NCBI GenBank assembly: GCA_027078365.1
Contig: JALWYQ010000036.1
Location: 1-41,018 of the forward strand
DNA from: Phycisphaerae bacterium
GTDB lineage: Bacteria; Planctomycetota; Phycisphaerae; Sedimentisphaerales; Sedimentisphaeraceae
Length of the DNA: 41,018 nt
Direction: 5' to 3'
In this document: positions 22,775 to 31,704 of the stretch, piece after piece
Layout of the letters: each line of letters starts with the position of its first letter
Position numbering within the stretch: the first letter of the stretch is position 1
Program-made: the position numbers and the translations under genes
The notes under the pieces: generated by a model
What the model was told of the DNA's origin: nothing
Database searches by the model: none
The model's input: only the letters and a program-made list of their open reading frames with translations

Positions 22775-25700
22775 CTAATTATTTACCCAATCTTGTGCAA
22801 ATATGGATATGTCTAGTAGGTCAATCGTGCCGCTACCGTCCAAATCGACGCTACTATCATTATCTAGCCAAGATGAACACAGAATTGCTAGGTCGCTAAC
22901 GTCAACATTTCCGTCTAGGTTGAAGTCGCTTCTTAGGTAGTTTATTAGTCGCCATTGAAGATTGTTGATGTCGAAATCGCTACTGTGGTCAACCTCTAAA
23001 ATAATATTGGCTTGAGAGATGTTGACGCCTGGTGTAATTTGCGCAAACTCTACGCTATTCTTCAACAGCCTAATATTTGGTTCTTGATTCTCTACTACAA
23101 AGCGTTTATTTGTCAGCGGCCTTGAAAGGCTACTGTTTAGTACGATTTTATATTGATGTCTGTATATCGTTCTTCCTACACGAGTTGAACTTACCAACTC
23201 GTAATTGGACAAACTAACATAATCGATTGGGTTTATATTAACAACAAAGCTTCCTATTACAGCAGAATCAATATAGTTAGCGTTTGTGTCTGAAATTTGC
23301 ATTGGCTCAACTACTATTGAATACACGCCATTAAGCAATTCTCCATCTTGCCACGACAGTTGATAAGTAACTTGGCAATTAGAGTTGTCATTGTTAGAGC
23401 TTGAGCCAATTAGTGTTGTAGATAATTCGTTACCCAATGGATCGACAACCTTAATATCAGCAGAATCTAGGCTAGAGATGTCGATTTCTTGGTTATCTTG
23501 TAATGATATAAGGATGTTATTGTTTAGCGTATTTGGCGTTGTTATATCACTTGCCGCTACATTTATTATCTCTGGTTTTTGTGTATCTCCGCTCTTGTAG
23601 GTTACGGTGTAGCTAGAACAAGGGTTGAAATCTACTATATGTAAGTATTTCTCAACGTATGGCTGTGAGTTGACAGGGTGTATTGTTCTATTTGTAAGCC
23701 AAACATTTTTGCCTACTAGTAGATTCTTGCCATCTGAATCTCTAGTTACACTGAGCAATTCATAATTTCCATTGCCAGGGTCGTTGATACGCATATAAGC
23801 CCAACCGTTGGTTGTTTCGTCTAAGAGAATATGACAACTTGTCTTATAGCTATTAATGGTTGAGTCTGCGCTAGCTTCTAAGACTACTACATCTTCCACG
23901 CTTGAGTCACTTAGATAGATGGTGTCAGGCATAGACTCATCGTCTTCTATGTCGTTTACTAGGAAATCGGTTATGTTGTCATCAGAGTCTCTTTCGCACA
24001 GGAGAGTGTGGATGAGCTCATGAATCTCCACCGAATCAAGTAATGAAGGACGGTTGTCGCCTAAACCACTTGTGTGTTCAAATGTGGCATTGTAATCAAC
24101 AAATTTTCCTTGAAGAGAAGCACTAAGTAGCCATTGACCAACCTTTGTTTCGTTTGGCCCAATATCTCCAAAGTCAACTTTGAATGTATTGTCGATTGTT
24201 TCTCCATCAAGAGTTGTTCCTAGAAGTTTAAAATCAATCAGAAGCCCCTTTTCATTTTCTATGATCTTTGGCTCAGAAGAAGTTATGTTAAAGTTGTAGG
24301 CGGTTCCAGCTCCAGAGTTTGTAACCATAATGCCTAGCGTAAACGGCTCGGCAGGCTCAATCTCTTGAGTAAATGGATCATCGCTGAATACATCTTTCTG
24401 ATGGAAATAGCGAATGCTCAGTCTCGGCTCAGGGTAAACGAGCAGTTTTGTAGGTACAAGTTCTACTTCATGGTATTGTCCATCAAGTGTGTAGGAGAAC
24501 GAGCCGCCAAATCCATACATTGTAGCTTCTTCTGGTGCCGCATCTAGGGCAGGGAATATTTCAAATTCAACGCTTCCGTTTTGACCCTCTCCAAGTTCTC
24601 CGGTGCCGTCTATATTTGTAATGTTTGTAAGGGCAACGTTGGTTATGATGAATTTGTCATTAGCGTCCTCATAGTTTTCGTCGGTGATGTTAAGAGTGAC
24701 GTTAACATCTTCTATCTTATGATTTGCGCTACCATTCTCCAGAGAAAGGGTTGCCCTTAATATCGTTCTTGTTAGAACCATATCTTGGTCTAGTCTTATC
24801 TTAACACGTGCGCAGACTGCCTCTGACTGAGACTCTATTGCATCGGCTGAAGCATTGACTGAGTGTGAAGAACTGCCTTCATTACATTCACTTCTAGAGA
24901 TAGTTCTAGAAGGGCCAATGACGCCACCGCCACCGCCGGAGCCACCGAAGTCACCGCTACCACTACCACCGGAGCCGCCGCCGTAAACTTCAGGGGTACT
25001 ACCACCTAGATTGCATGCGCATTTAGCTAGAGATTCAACATCAGCAAGAGCGCAAACACAATCTGGCATAAAGCTAGACATACAGCCGCACAGGCAGTCT
25101 TTGTAGCCACCAGTTATATTTCGTGTAACAATGTCTGTGCCACAATCAATGCACGATTTAGCTTTATCATAGAAATCTTTTCCAGCCTTTAACACCTTCA
25201 TAGCAGTGTTTGCGTACTTGTTTACCTTTCTTGGAGAGCCATCCGCCTTTTTGCCGCAGACGTAGCTGTATTTTGTTTTTGCTCCAAGACATTTAACTAG
25301 GGCGTCCGCTGCGCCTGCAGCATCGTTTGTGCCTAGAGAACTGCATGATAGGGCGTTTGGAGAGTCTTGCTCAACCCCAGTAAGGATGACTGGAACTTTA
25401 ATAGATGTTTTCGCAGGAATCACATCTATCTTTTCTGATATTACAGAAGCGTGCAAGCCTTCCACATCTGGAATCTTAATCTCAACATCTCGAGCCTCAA
25501 TTAGACCATTATTGGTAACCGTAAGCTCTAGTTGTGTTGGTTCATCATCAATAACTACAAATATTCCAGGTGGAAACTCAACTGTAACGACTGGGACAGG
25601 AACAGTTGTTTCAAAGGTAGATTCTACTACGATTTTGTATGAATCCTCGACTTGGTCGTAAACTACATTAAAGTCGTACTTGACGAACGTCTTACTGATA

Positions 25701-28700
25701 AATATCTCAGCTTCATTGGTTATAGCATTTTTAACCTCAAACGCGCCGCGATAGTTTGAGTGGCTTTTCTCTCGCACTTCAATGTTGAACGTGCCTGCAG
25801 CAACATCAGTAAAATGAACCATACCTTGAGAGTTGCTGTAACCCTCTGCAACAATAATATCAGTATCAGGTTCTGTTAGTATGACATGTGCGCCACTTAC
25901 TTTTGCCCCAGCACCTTCTGTTGTGTTTGGGTCGGCATATGTCATTTCGTCGGTTATGGTTAGAGAAACATCTCCTCTATTTTGAGATATTGCTATAAAC
26001 TCAAACGGAACGCTCAAGTACGTATTGTCGTAATCTATATACACAGAGCCTCTATAAGGGCCAAGAATCATATCATCACTTGGATTTAATAGCATAGTAA
26101 CTTTCATCTGCTCGTTTGGAGCAAGTGATTGAAGTGAATCTGGACTAGATAGAGATAGCCAGCTAGCCTGTGGTAAGTGGACTTTTATATTCTTGGCTGG
26201 TGCACCACCTTGATTGGTAATTGTAAATTCTACAAGTTTTTGCTCGCCAAGAACCATTCCTTCTTTTATTGAGTTTTCCGATAAAACGATATCTGGAGTG
26301 AGTGTCTTTACATTGAATTCAAGAGGGATATCAACGATTGCTCCTTGATCGCAAGTGAACCTAATCTTTGCATTGTTGAAAGAGACGTTTGAATTATTGA
26401 CCGTTGTTGTAAATGAAATTGTTTCGTGCTCTAGCGATAATAAATCGTTTGGCTCCTGCAAATCAATTGCTACATCTTCAGGGATATTAATTAGTTCGGC
26501 AGATACGCCTGTAAGCGCAGTATCTCCTAAATTCTCTACAACGATTTGTTTCTCTAGAGGCTGACCAATAAAAATATCATCATCTAAGGTCGAAGGACTA
26601 GCAGACAATGCCACTAATGTAAAGTGGTCTTCAAAGTCTTCGCTACTGAGTGAAGGGTGGTCTGCGCGTATACTGTAGTAACCAGCTTCATTAGATAATG
26701 GTTGGAAATTAAATTCAAAATTTCCGTTCTCATCTGTTGTTACAACATATTTGCGCATAAAGCCTTTAACTTCAATTGCAATCAATACATCAACATTCGC
26801 CGCTGGCGTATCTGGAGTGGCAGAGTTTTCATTCCACATAGCCATTCCTTCAAGCGGTACTGGTGAACCCGTAGGGATTGTATCTACCGAGGTGCTAACA
26901 AATGCTGAATAAGAAATTGGAACCTTTAGTGAGAAACTCTGGGTATCATAGTCAAAACCATTTGTTGCACGGATAGTTACGTAATAATCTTCCGGAGAAG
27001 CAATTGGGTTTGGCCATATTATTTTACCACTAACAGGGTCTATTGTCATACCAATAGGTCCAGATATCAACATCCAGCTTATTTGACTTGAGTCTCCTTG
27101 AGATAGAGTTGGTTCATATGTAAATGTCTTTGACTCCTCAATAGTCATATCTGTTATTGTGTTTATAATAGGAGCCGTAGCAACGTTAAAGTTTATAGAC
27201 AATACGGGGCTCGTCTCGTTGCCACTCAAATCGATTGCCTTTAACTCGAATATATGAGCTCCTGCTTGAAGTTCAAATTCTACACTTGTATTGCTACCGT
27301 ATTGCGACCACTGTGCATCATCTAATCTGTATGAATAACGCAGCGAACTTGTAGCTGTTAGATTATCACTACCTTGCCAGCTAAATTCAACATCTGCTCC
27401 AACAGTATCGCCAGATGCAGCTCCACTGGTGATTGTTACTGTTGGCGCAGTCTGGTCAACTATATTTAGACTAGTGTTTATGTTATACGGTTTATTTGAA
27501 GAGCTGTTATACACTCTAACATCGTATGAGCCAGCAGCAATCATCTCATTGCTGTTAAGTTCGCCATTCCAGCTAAGAGAGTAGCTGTTGTCGCCATTGT
27601 TGGTCAGTGGTAACACCTTTGCATTACCAATATGGATTTCGAGGTTATCACTGAAGCCATCGGCTGTATTTACTGTTATATCACATTGATTAGTTCCATT
27701 TGGATCGAATGATGTAGGAACAACCGAGATATTCTCAACAGAGTTGATAGTTATATCTGATGTTGCAGAAAACGCAGTTCCTGAACTATTGTATGCTCTT
27801 ATGTTGCAGATTCCGCTAGCGGCAATAGCGTGAGAGAATTCACCATTCCATTTGCATTCATACCTGCCAGAGGTTTCTGTTTCGGTTAACGGAATTATAA
27901 CCTGATTGCCTTTTGTGTTTCTTACAGTTGCATAGAGGCCTATTTGACCAGGGTTGGCCAAGAGTGTTATCGTAGCCTCATTAACTCCGTTTGGAGTGAA
28001 TTCTCTTGGGTTTACAGAGAGGTCTATTTCTTGGAGAACTGAAATATTTCTACTCATAGCGTACTGTTTGCCCAATGTTTTATTTGCTATTCTAATGGTG
28101 TAGGTCCTTGCACCGGCATAGTTGCCATTTCCATCTTTTCCATCCCACTGTGCAAGGTAAGTTCCATTTGTTTCTACCATGCTTAGGCGTCGAGTTTCTA
28201 TATTTCCATTGTAAACGACAGCTTCAAGGTTCAATCCGCTAACCCCTGTTACAGTTATGTCTGCAAGAGCATTGGCACCTGGAGTGAATGTTGAAGGAGA
28301 AATATCTATAACGCCATTTAGACTCTCAAGATGTGTGCTACCCCTAACGCTAAACTCGGTTCCAAATGAATCATAGACGTAAATTGTACAGTCACCAGTT
28401 CTTGAGACATAGTCGGAATAATAGGTCTTTATGCCGTTCCAAGTAGCGGTATAAACACCAGGAGAAGTTTCTGTGAGAGGTTTTCTAACGTGGAGCCAAC
28501 CATCACCACTGTGGTGGTAGAGGGAGTATTTTAGACCGCTTTGATTCGGCGCAGTCTCTACTGTAACTACTAAAGAATCGTCGATTGATTTGCCTACGAT
28601 AAATGGATTTGGTGTAGCAGTTATCACAATAGATTCCAAGTTTACATTGCTCGTAGGGCTGTAGCTCTTTTGAGAGTCTTTGTTCCAGAATTGAACATTA

Positions 28701-30865
28701 AACCTCGAACCGGCTGCTATTTGAGAATTTTCATCTCTACCATCCCATTCAACAGTGTAGCTACCGGCTTCTGTTTCAGTAACGTCAAGAGTTCTGATAA
28801 GCTCATTTGATTGATTTGTAACTCTCAATTCAAGATTTAAACCACTTGCGCCACTGGTCGAAAATGTTACTGTTTCTGAGTTGCTTGGATTGAAAGAAGA
28901 AACGCTGCGGCTAATATCGCCAATGGTCTCGATACGAAAACTTCCATAAACACTAGATTGTGTTCCATTTGAATCGTAAACATAGATTGTACAATTTCCA
29001 GTCTTTGGAATATAGTCTGCGTAATAGGTTTTAATTCCGTTCCAAGTTGCAGTGTAAACACCAGGAGAAGTCTCTGTAAGAGGATTTCTGACGAGAATCC
29101 AACCGTTTCCATTTCTGTGATAGATGGAATATTTTAAGCCACTTTGACCTGGCGCAGACTCAACTGTAACAGTCAAAGGATTAGCAGGGTTAGCCGTAGC
29201 TATAAATGGATTTGGAGTTGCTGAGATTGCGATAGATTCCACATCTACATAATTTGTAGGACTGTAGCTCTTTTGAGAGTCTTTGTTCCAGAATTGAACG
29301 TTAAATCTTGAACCAACTGCAATTTGAGAATTCTCATCTCTACCATCCCATTCAACAGTGTAGCTACCGGCTTCTGTTTCAGTAACGTCAAGAGTTCTAA
29401 TAAGCTCATTTGATTGATTTGTAACTCTCAATTCAAGATTTAGACCACTCGCACCACTTGTCGAGAATGTTACTGTTTCTGAGTTGCTTGGATTGAAAGA
29501 AGAAACGCTGCGGCTAATATCGCCAATGGTCTCGATACGAAAACTTCCATAAACACTAGATTGTGTTCCATTTGAATCGTAAACATAGATTGTACAATTT
29601 CCAGTCTTTGGAATATAGTCTGCGTAATAGGTTTTAATTCCGTTCCAAGTTGCAGTGTAAACACCAGGAGAAGTCTCTGTAAGAGGATTTCTAACGAGAA
29701 TCCAACCGTTTCCATTTCTGTGATAGATGGAATATTTTAAGCCACTTTGACCTGGCGCAGATTCAACTGTAATAGTCAAAGAATTCGCAGGGTTACCTGT
29801 CGATATAAATGGATTTGGAGTTGCTGAAATTACGACAGATTCTACATCTACATAACTTGTAGGGCTGTAGCTCTTTTGGAAATCTTTGTTCCAGAATTGA
29901 ACATTAAATCTTGAACCAACTGCAATCTGGGCATCCTCATTTCTACCGTCCCAAACTACTCCATAATTGCCGTTGCTTAATTCGGTAGCGTCGAGAGTTC
30001 TAATTACTTCGCCAGATTGATTTGATACTCTAAGTTCAAGATTTAAACCGCTTACGCCATTAGTCGTAAACGTGACGGTTTCAGAGTCACTCGGATTAAA
30101 GGAAGAGACACTACGGTTAATTCTATCAATAGTTTCGATGCGGAGGCTTTCAGTGATGCTGGATCTAGTTCCGTCTGAATCGTAGATGTAGATTGTACAA
30201 TTGCCAGTTCTTGGGATAGTATCCGAATAATACGTTTTGACTCCGTCCCAAGTTGCGGTGTAAACGCCAGGAGCCGTTTCTGTTAATGGAGATCTGTCCA
30301 AAAGCCAACTGTCGCCATCGCGGTGGTAGATAGAATATTTTAAGTTGGTCTTGTTCGGTGTAGCTCCGACTCTGATACTCAGAGGGTTTTCTGGGTCACC
30401 TGCAGTGAGAAACGGGTTTGGTGTAGCAGAGATAGAGAAGTCATTGACGACTGTTACTTCCGCCCAAGGGCCGAGATATGTTGCAGTTGCGCCATTATAG
30501 ACTCTTATTGCGTAGGTTGCGTTTGGTACTATCTGGTTGGAATTATTTTTTCCATTCCAAGTAGTAGTGTATGTTCCCGGTGTACTTGTAGATTCGATTA
30601 GATCTAGTGGGTCATAACTAGTACTCTTGATTATCTCACTGTGATCGCTTGAGAAGACGTGAATTTGTAGATTTGCTACATTAGCTTCTGTGACCACGGT
30701 GATAGTTGTTGCTTCGCCGCTACTTGGACTAAAAGTAGCTGGTGATGCGGTGATGTTTTCGATTGTTGTTGTCGCAAGAATAGTACTCGAAAAACTAAAT
30801 AAGATAAGAACAAGTAGAAGGTTGTTGCAAAATTCTGTTGTTAAATAACATTTATTAACACTCAT
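22775..30865 (-). CDS. giant secreted Ig-repeat protein with C-terminal dockerin
   Basis: About 2,696 residues. I prefer ATG 30865, seven bases after a GGAG ribosome site, over GTG 30871, which almost touches it. A signal peptide covers about residues 1-31. Residues 35 to about 1130 hold some eleven FlgD-like Ig repeats, each ending in a W-x-G loop such as GVYTATWNGIKTYY. Further Ig, putative-Ig, carboxypeptidase-regulatory-like and CARDB-like domains follow to about 1850. A cysteine-rich segment at about 1855-1960 runs into a glycine/serine-rich linker. More beta domains lead to a two-repeat type I dockerin at about 2645-2696 (DFNLDGNVDVSDLAIL and VDLDGSGTIDLLDIS). The dockerin may bind a cohesin or cap the protein. 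A scaffold or adhesin role is likely. It lies 35 bases downstream of the PEP-CTERM gene. Confidence 0.88.
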   Translation of the reverse strand: MSVNKCYLTTEFCNNLLLVLILFSFSSTILATTTIENITASPATFSPSSGEATTITVVTEANVANLQIHVFSSDHSEIIKSTSYDPLDLIESTSTPGTYTTTWNGKNNSNQIVPNATYAIRVYNGATATYLGPWAEVTVVNDFSISATPNPFLTAGDPENPLSIRVGATPNKTNLKYSIYHRDGDSWLLDRSPLTETAPGVYTATWDGVKTYYSDTIPRTGNCTIYIYDSDGTRSSITESLRIETIDRINRSVSSFNPSDSETVTFTTNGVSGLNLELRVSNQSGEVIRTLDATELSNGNYGVVWDGRNEDAQIAVGSRFNVQFWNKDFQKSYSPTSYVDVESVVISATPNPFISTGNPANSLTITVESAPGQSGLKYSIYHRNGNGWILVRNPLTETSPGVYTATWNGIKTYYADYIPKTGNCTIYVYDSNGTQSSVYGSFRIETIGDISRSVSSFNPSNSETVTFSTSGASGLNLELRVTNQSNELIRTLDVTETEAGSYTVEWDGRDENSQIAVGSRFNVQFWNKDSQKSYSPTNYVDVESIAISATPNPFIATANPANPLTVTVESAPGQSGLKYSIYHRNGNGWILVRNPLTETSPGVYTATWNGIKTYYADYIPKTGNCTIYVYDSNGTQSSVYGSFRIETIGDISRSVSSFNPSNSETVTFSTSGASGLNLELRVTNQSNELIRTLDVTETEAGSYTVEWDGRDENSQIAAGSRFNVQFWNKDSQKSYSPTSNVNLESIVITATPNPFIVGKSIDDSLVVTVETAPNQSGLKYSLYHHSGDGWLHVRKPLTETSPGVYTATWNGIKTYYSDYVSRTGDCTIYVYDSFGTEFSVRGSTHLESLNGVIDISPSTFTPGANALADITVTGVSGLNLEAVVYNGNIETRRLSMVETNGTYLAQWDGKDGNGNYAGARTYTIRIANKTLGKQYAMSRNISVLQEIDLSVNPREFTPNGVNEATITLLANPGQIGLYATVRNTKGNQVIIPLTETETSGRYECKWNGEFSHAIAASGICNIRAYNSSGTAFSATSDITINSVENISVVPTSFDPNGTNQCDITVNTADGFSDNLEIHIGNAKVLPLTNNGDNSYSLSWNGELNSNEMIAAGSYDVRVYNSSSNKPYNINTSLNIVDQTAPTVTITSGAASGDTVGADVEFSWQGSDNLTATSSLRYSYRLDDAQWSQYGSNTSVEFELQAGAHIFELKAIDLSGNETSPVLSINFNVATAPIINTITDMTIEESKTFTYEPTLSQGDSSQISWMLISGPIGMTIDPVSGKIIWPNPIASPEDYYVTIRATNGFDYDTQSFSLKVPISYSAFVSTSVDTIPTGSPVPLEGMAMWNENSATPDTPAANVDVLIAIEVKGFMRKYVVTTDENGNFEFNFQPLSNEAGYYSIRADHPSLSSEDFEDHFTLVALSASPSTLDDDIFIGQPLEKQIVVENLGDTALTGVSAELINIPEDVAIDLQEPNDLLSLEHETISFTTTVNNSNVSFNNAKIRFTCDQGAIVDIPLEFNVKTLTPDIVLSENSIKEGMVLGEQKLVEFTITNQGGAPAKNIKVHLPQASWLSLSSPDSLQSLAPNEQMKVTMLLNPSDDMILGPYRGSVYIDYDNTYLSVPFEFIAISQNRGDVSLTITDEMTYADPNTTEGAGAKVSGAHVILTEPDTDIIVAEGYSNSQGMVHFTDVAAGTFNIEVREKSHSNYRGAFEVKNAITNEAEIFISKTFVKYDFNVVYDQVEDSYKIVVESTFETTVPVPVVTVEFPPGIFVVIDDEPTQLELTVTNNGLIEARDVEIKIPDVEGLHASVISEKIDVIPAKTSIKVPVILTGVEQDSPNALSCSSLGTNDAAGAADALVKCLGAKTKYSYVCGKKADGSPRKVNKYANTAMKVLKAGKDFYDKAKSCIDCGTDIVTRNITGGYKDCLCGCMSSFMPDCVCALADVESLAKCACNLGGSTPEVYGGGSGGSGSGDFGGSGGGGGVIGPSRTISRSECNEGSSSHSVNASADAIESQSEAVCARVKIRLDQDMVLTRTILRATLSLENGSANHKIEDVNVTLNITDENYEDANDKFIITNVALTNITNIDGTGELGEGQNGSVEFEIFPALDAAPEEATMYGFGGSFSYTLDGQYHEVELVPTKLLVYPEPRLSIRYFHQKDVFSDDPFTQEIEPAEPFTLGIMVTNSGAGTAYNFNITSSEPKIIENEKGLLIDFKLLGTTLDGETIDNTFKVDFGDIGPNETKVGQWLLSASLQGKFVDYNATFEHTSGLGDNRPSLLDSVEIHELIHTLLCERDSDDNITDFLVNDIEDDESMPDTIYLSDSSVEDVVVLEASADSTINSYKTSCHILLDETTNGWAYMRINDPGNGNYELLSVTRDSDGKNLLVGKNVWLTNRTIHPVNSQPYVEKYLHIVDFNPCSSYTVTYKSGDTQKPEIINVAASDITTPNTLNNNILISLQDNQEIDISSLDSADIKVVDPLGNELSTTLIGSSSNNDNSNCQVTYQLSWQDGELLNGVYSIVVEPMQISDTNANYIDSAVIGSFVVNINPIDYVSLSNYELVSSTRVGRTIYRHQYKIVLNSSLSRPLTNKRFVVENQEPNIRLLKNSVEFAQITPGVNISQANIILEVDHSSDFDINNLQWRLINYLRSDFNLDGNVDVSDLAILCSSWLDNDSSVDLDGSGTIDLLDISIFAQDWVNN
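28640..29843 (-). repeat. two near-identical 603-bp (201-codon) tandem repeats in the giant gene
   Basis: The two copies, about 28640-29242 and 29243-29845, have the same length in whole codons and differ by scattered single bases. They are nearly identical from about 28730 to 29160 and from 29333 to 29763. Each encodes a pair of Ig-like units. Older, more diverged copies flank them on both sides. This indicates recent duplication inside the gene. Confidence 0.85.
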
Positions 30866-30900
30866 ATTCACGCTCCGTGAGATTCTGTTAAAGTGATTTT

Positions 30901-31413
30901 CTATTTAAAAGAGGTTTGGAATTTTCTTCGTAGAACTAAACTCGCTAGAGCAAATATCGCTAGCGATGTTGGTTCTGGCACTTCTGTAGTTGAGCCAGAA
31001 TCGAGTGTTTGGTAAGTAGTCGTATCTACAATTTCAAAAAATTGCGAGCCAGGTATTCCAGTCCCTAACCAGTCGAAGCTAACGGAGAAAAGAGAAGAGC
31101 CTTGTCCTTTAGATACGCCTTCTCCAATTGCTAAGCCGTCAAAACCTTCTCCTAGATTTGGCACATCTAAAAGCAGAGCAAAATCCCAAAGGGAATCCTG
31201 TGCTGCGACAGAGATGTTGTCGTAATCGTTTGCGCTAAACCATATAGTGAATTCCTCAATAGGTTTTTCCAACGCAATGTTTTGCAGTTGATAATTATAC
31301 TGCCATCTTGAACCGTCAATATTTTCAAGTGAATAAGTTAGCTCTGTTAGATTCGCAAAGCATGCGCAGGCTAGTGATGCAATCATCGCTAGGGCGACTA
31401 ATGACCTTTTCAT
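30901..31413 (-). CDS. PEP-CTERM sorting-domain protein
   Basis: A 170-residue exported protein. The signal peptide is at residues 1-20 (MKRSLVALAMIASLACACFA). The mature part is beta-rich, with no recognised catalytic motif, and shows W and aromatic pairs as in other short PEP-CTERM substrates. The C-terminus has VPEPTSLAIFALASLVLRR: the PEP motif, a membrane helix and arginines. That is the signal cut by an exosortase and linked to exopolysaccharide or the surface in known systems. No exosortase is in this window. GAGG lies seven bases before the ATG. It is immediately upstream of the giant dockerin gene, so both are probably made together and may be partners on the cell surface. Confidence 0.9.
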   Translation of the reverse strand: MKRSLVALAMIASLACACFANLTELTYSLENIDGSRWQYNYQLQNIALEKPIEEFTIWFSANDYDNISVAAQDSLWDFALLLDVPNLGEGFDGLAIGEGVSKGQGSSLFSVSFDWLGTGIPGSQFFEIVDTTTYQTLDSGSTTEVPEPTSLAIFALASLVLRRKFQTSFK

Positions 31414-31468
31414 TCTTATACCTCATGATAGATGGTGTTAGTACTTACATTGATAACGACACTGGATA

Positions 31469-31487
31469 TATCAGTGATGTTCTGATA
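31469..31487. promoter_or_regulatory. inverted repeat upstream of the PEP-CTERM gene
   Basis: TATCAG at 31469-31474 and CTGATA at 31482-31487 are separated by seven bases, 56 bases upstream of the start codon. This is the size of a dimeric repressor site, or it may be a short leader hairpin. A TATAAT with no good -35 partner lies farther upstream, near 31525-31530. Confidence 0.35.
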
Positions 31488-31638
31488 AAAATACCTATAT
31501 ATCGCTATATCGAAAGATTATAAGAAATATAATAGCAGAAAAGGCCTAGTAAATCAATAGGGATATGACTAGCCGGTATACTTTTGGGAGGGGCCGAATT
31601 TGGACCTAGCATGAGGGCTATCCTTGTGGGTCTTGCTA

Positions 31639-31685
31639 TAAAAAAAGCCGTTTGCCCGTGTTTGATAAAACCAGGCAACCGGCTT
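31639..31685 (-). terminator. terminator of the short DUF4091 gene
   Basis: AAGCCGTTTGCC (31645-31656) pairs with GGCAACCGGCTT (31674-31685) with one mismatch. On the minus strand it is followed by a run of T. It is a sequence relative of the terminator after the long paralog. Confidence 0.85.
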
Positions 31686-31704
31686 GTGTGCTCGCTTGAT
31701 TGCT

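Noticed and set aside
23990-24035. HELIH (HExxH) zinc-protease-like motif in the giant protein
   Set aside because: It sits in a beta-domain segment (VEIHELIHTLL followed by an acidic PDTIYLSD stretch) with no third zinc ligand or protease context, so chance is likelier.
28640-29845. CRISPR-like or mobile-element-like direct repeats
   Set aside because: The units are whole codons of Ig-domain coding sequence inside one continuous gene.
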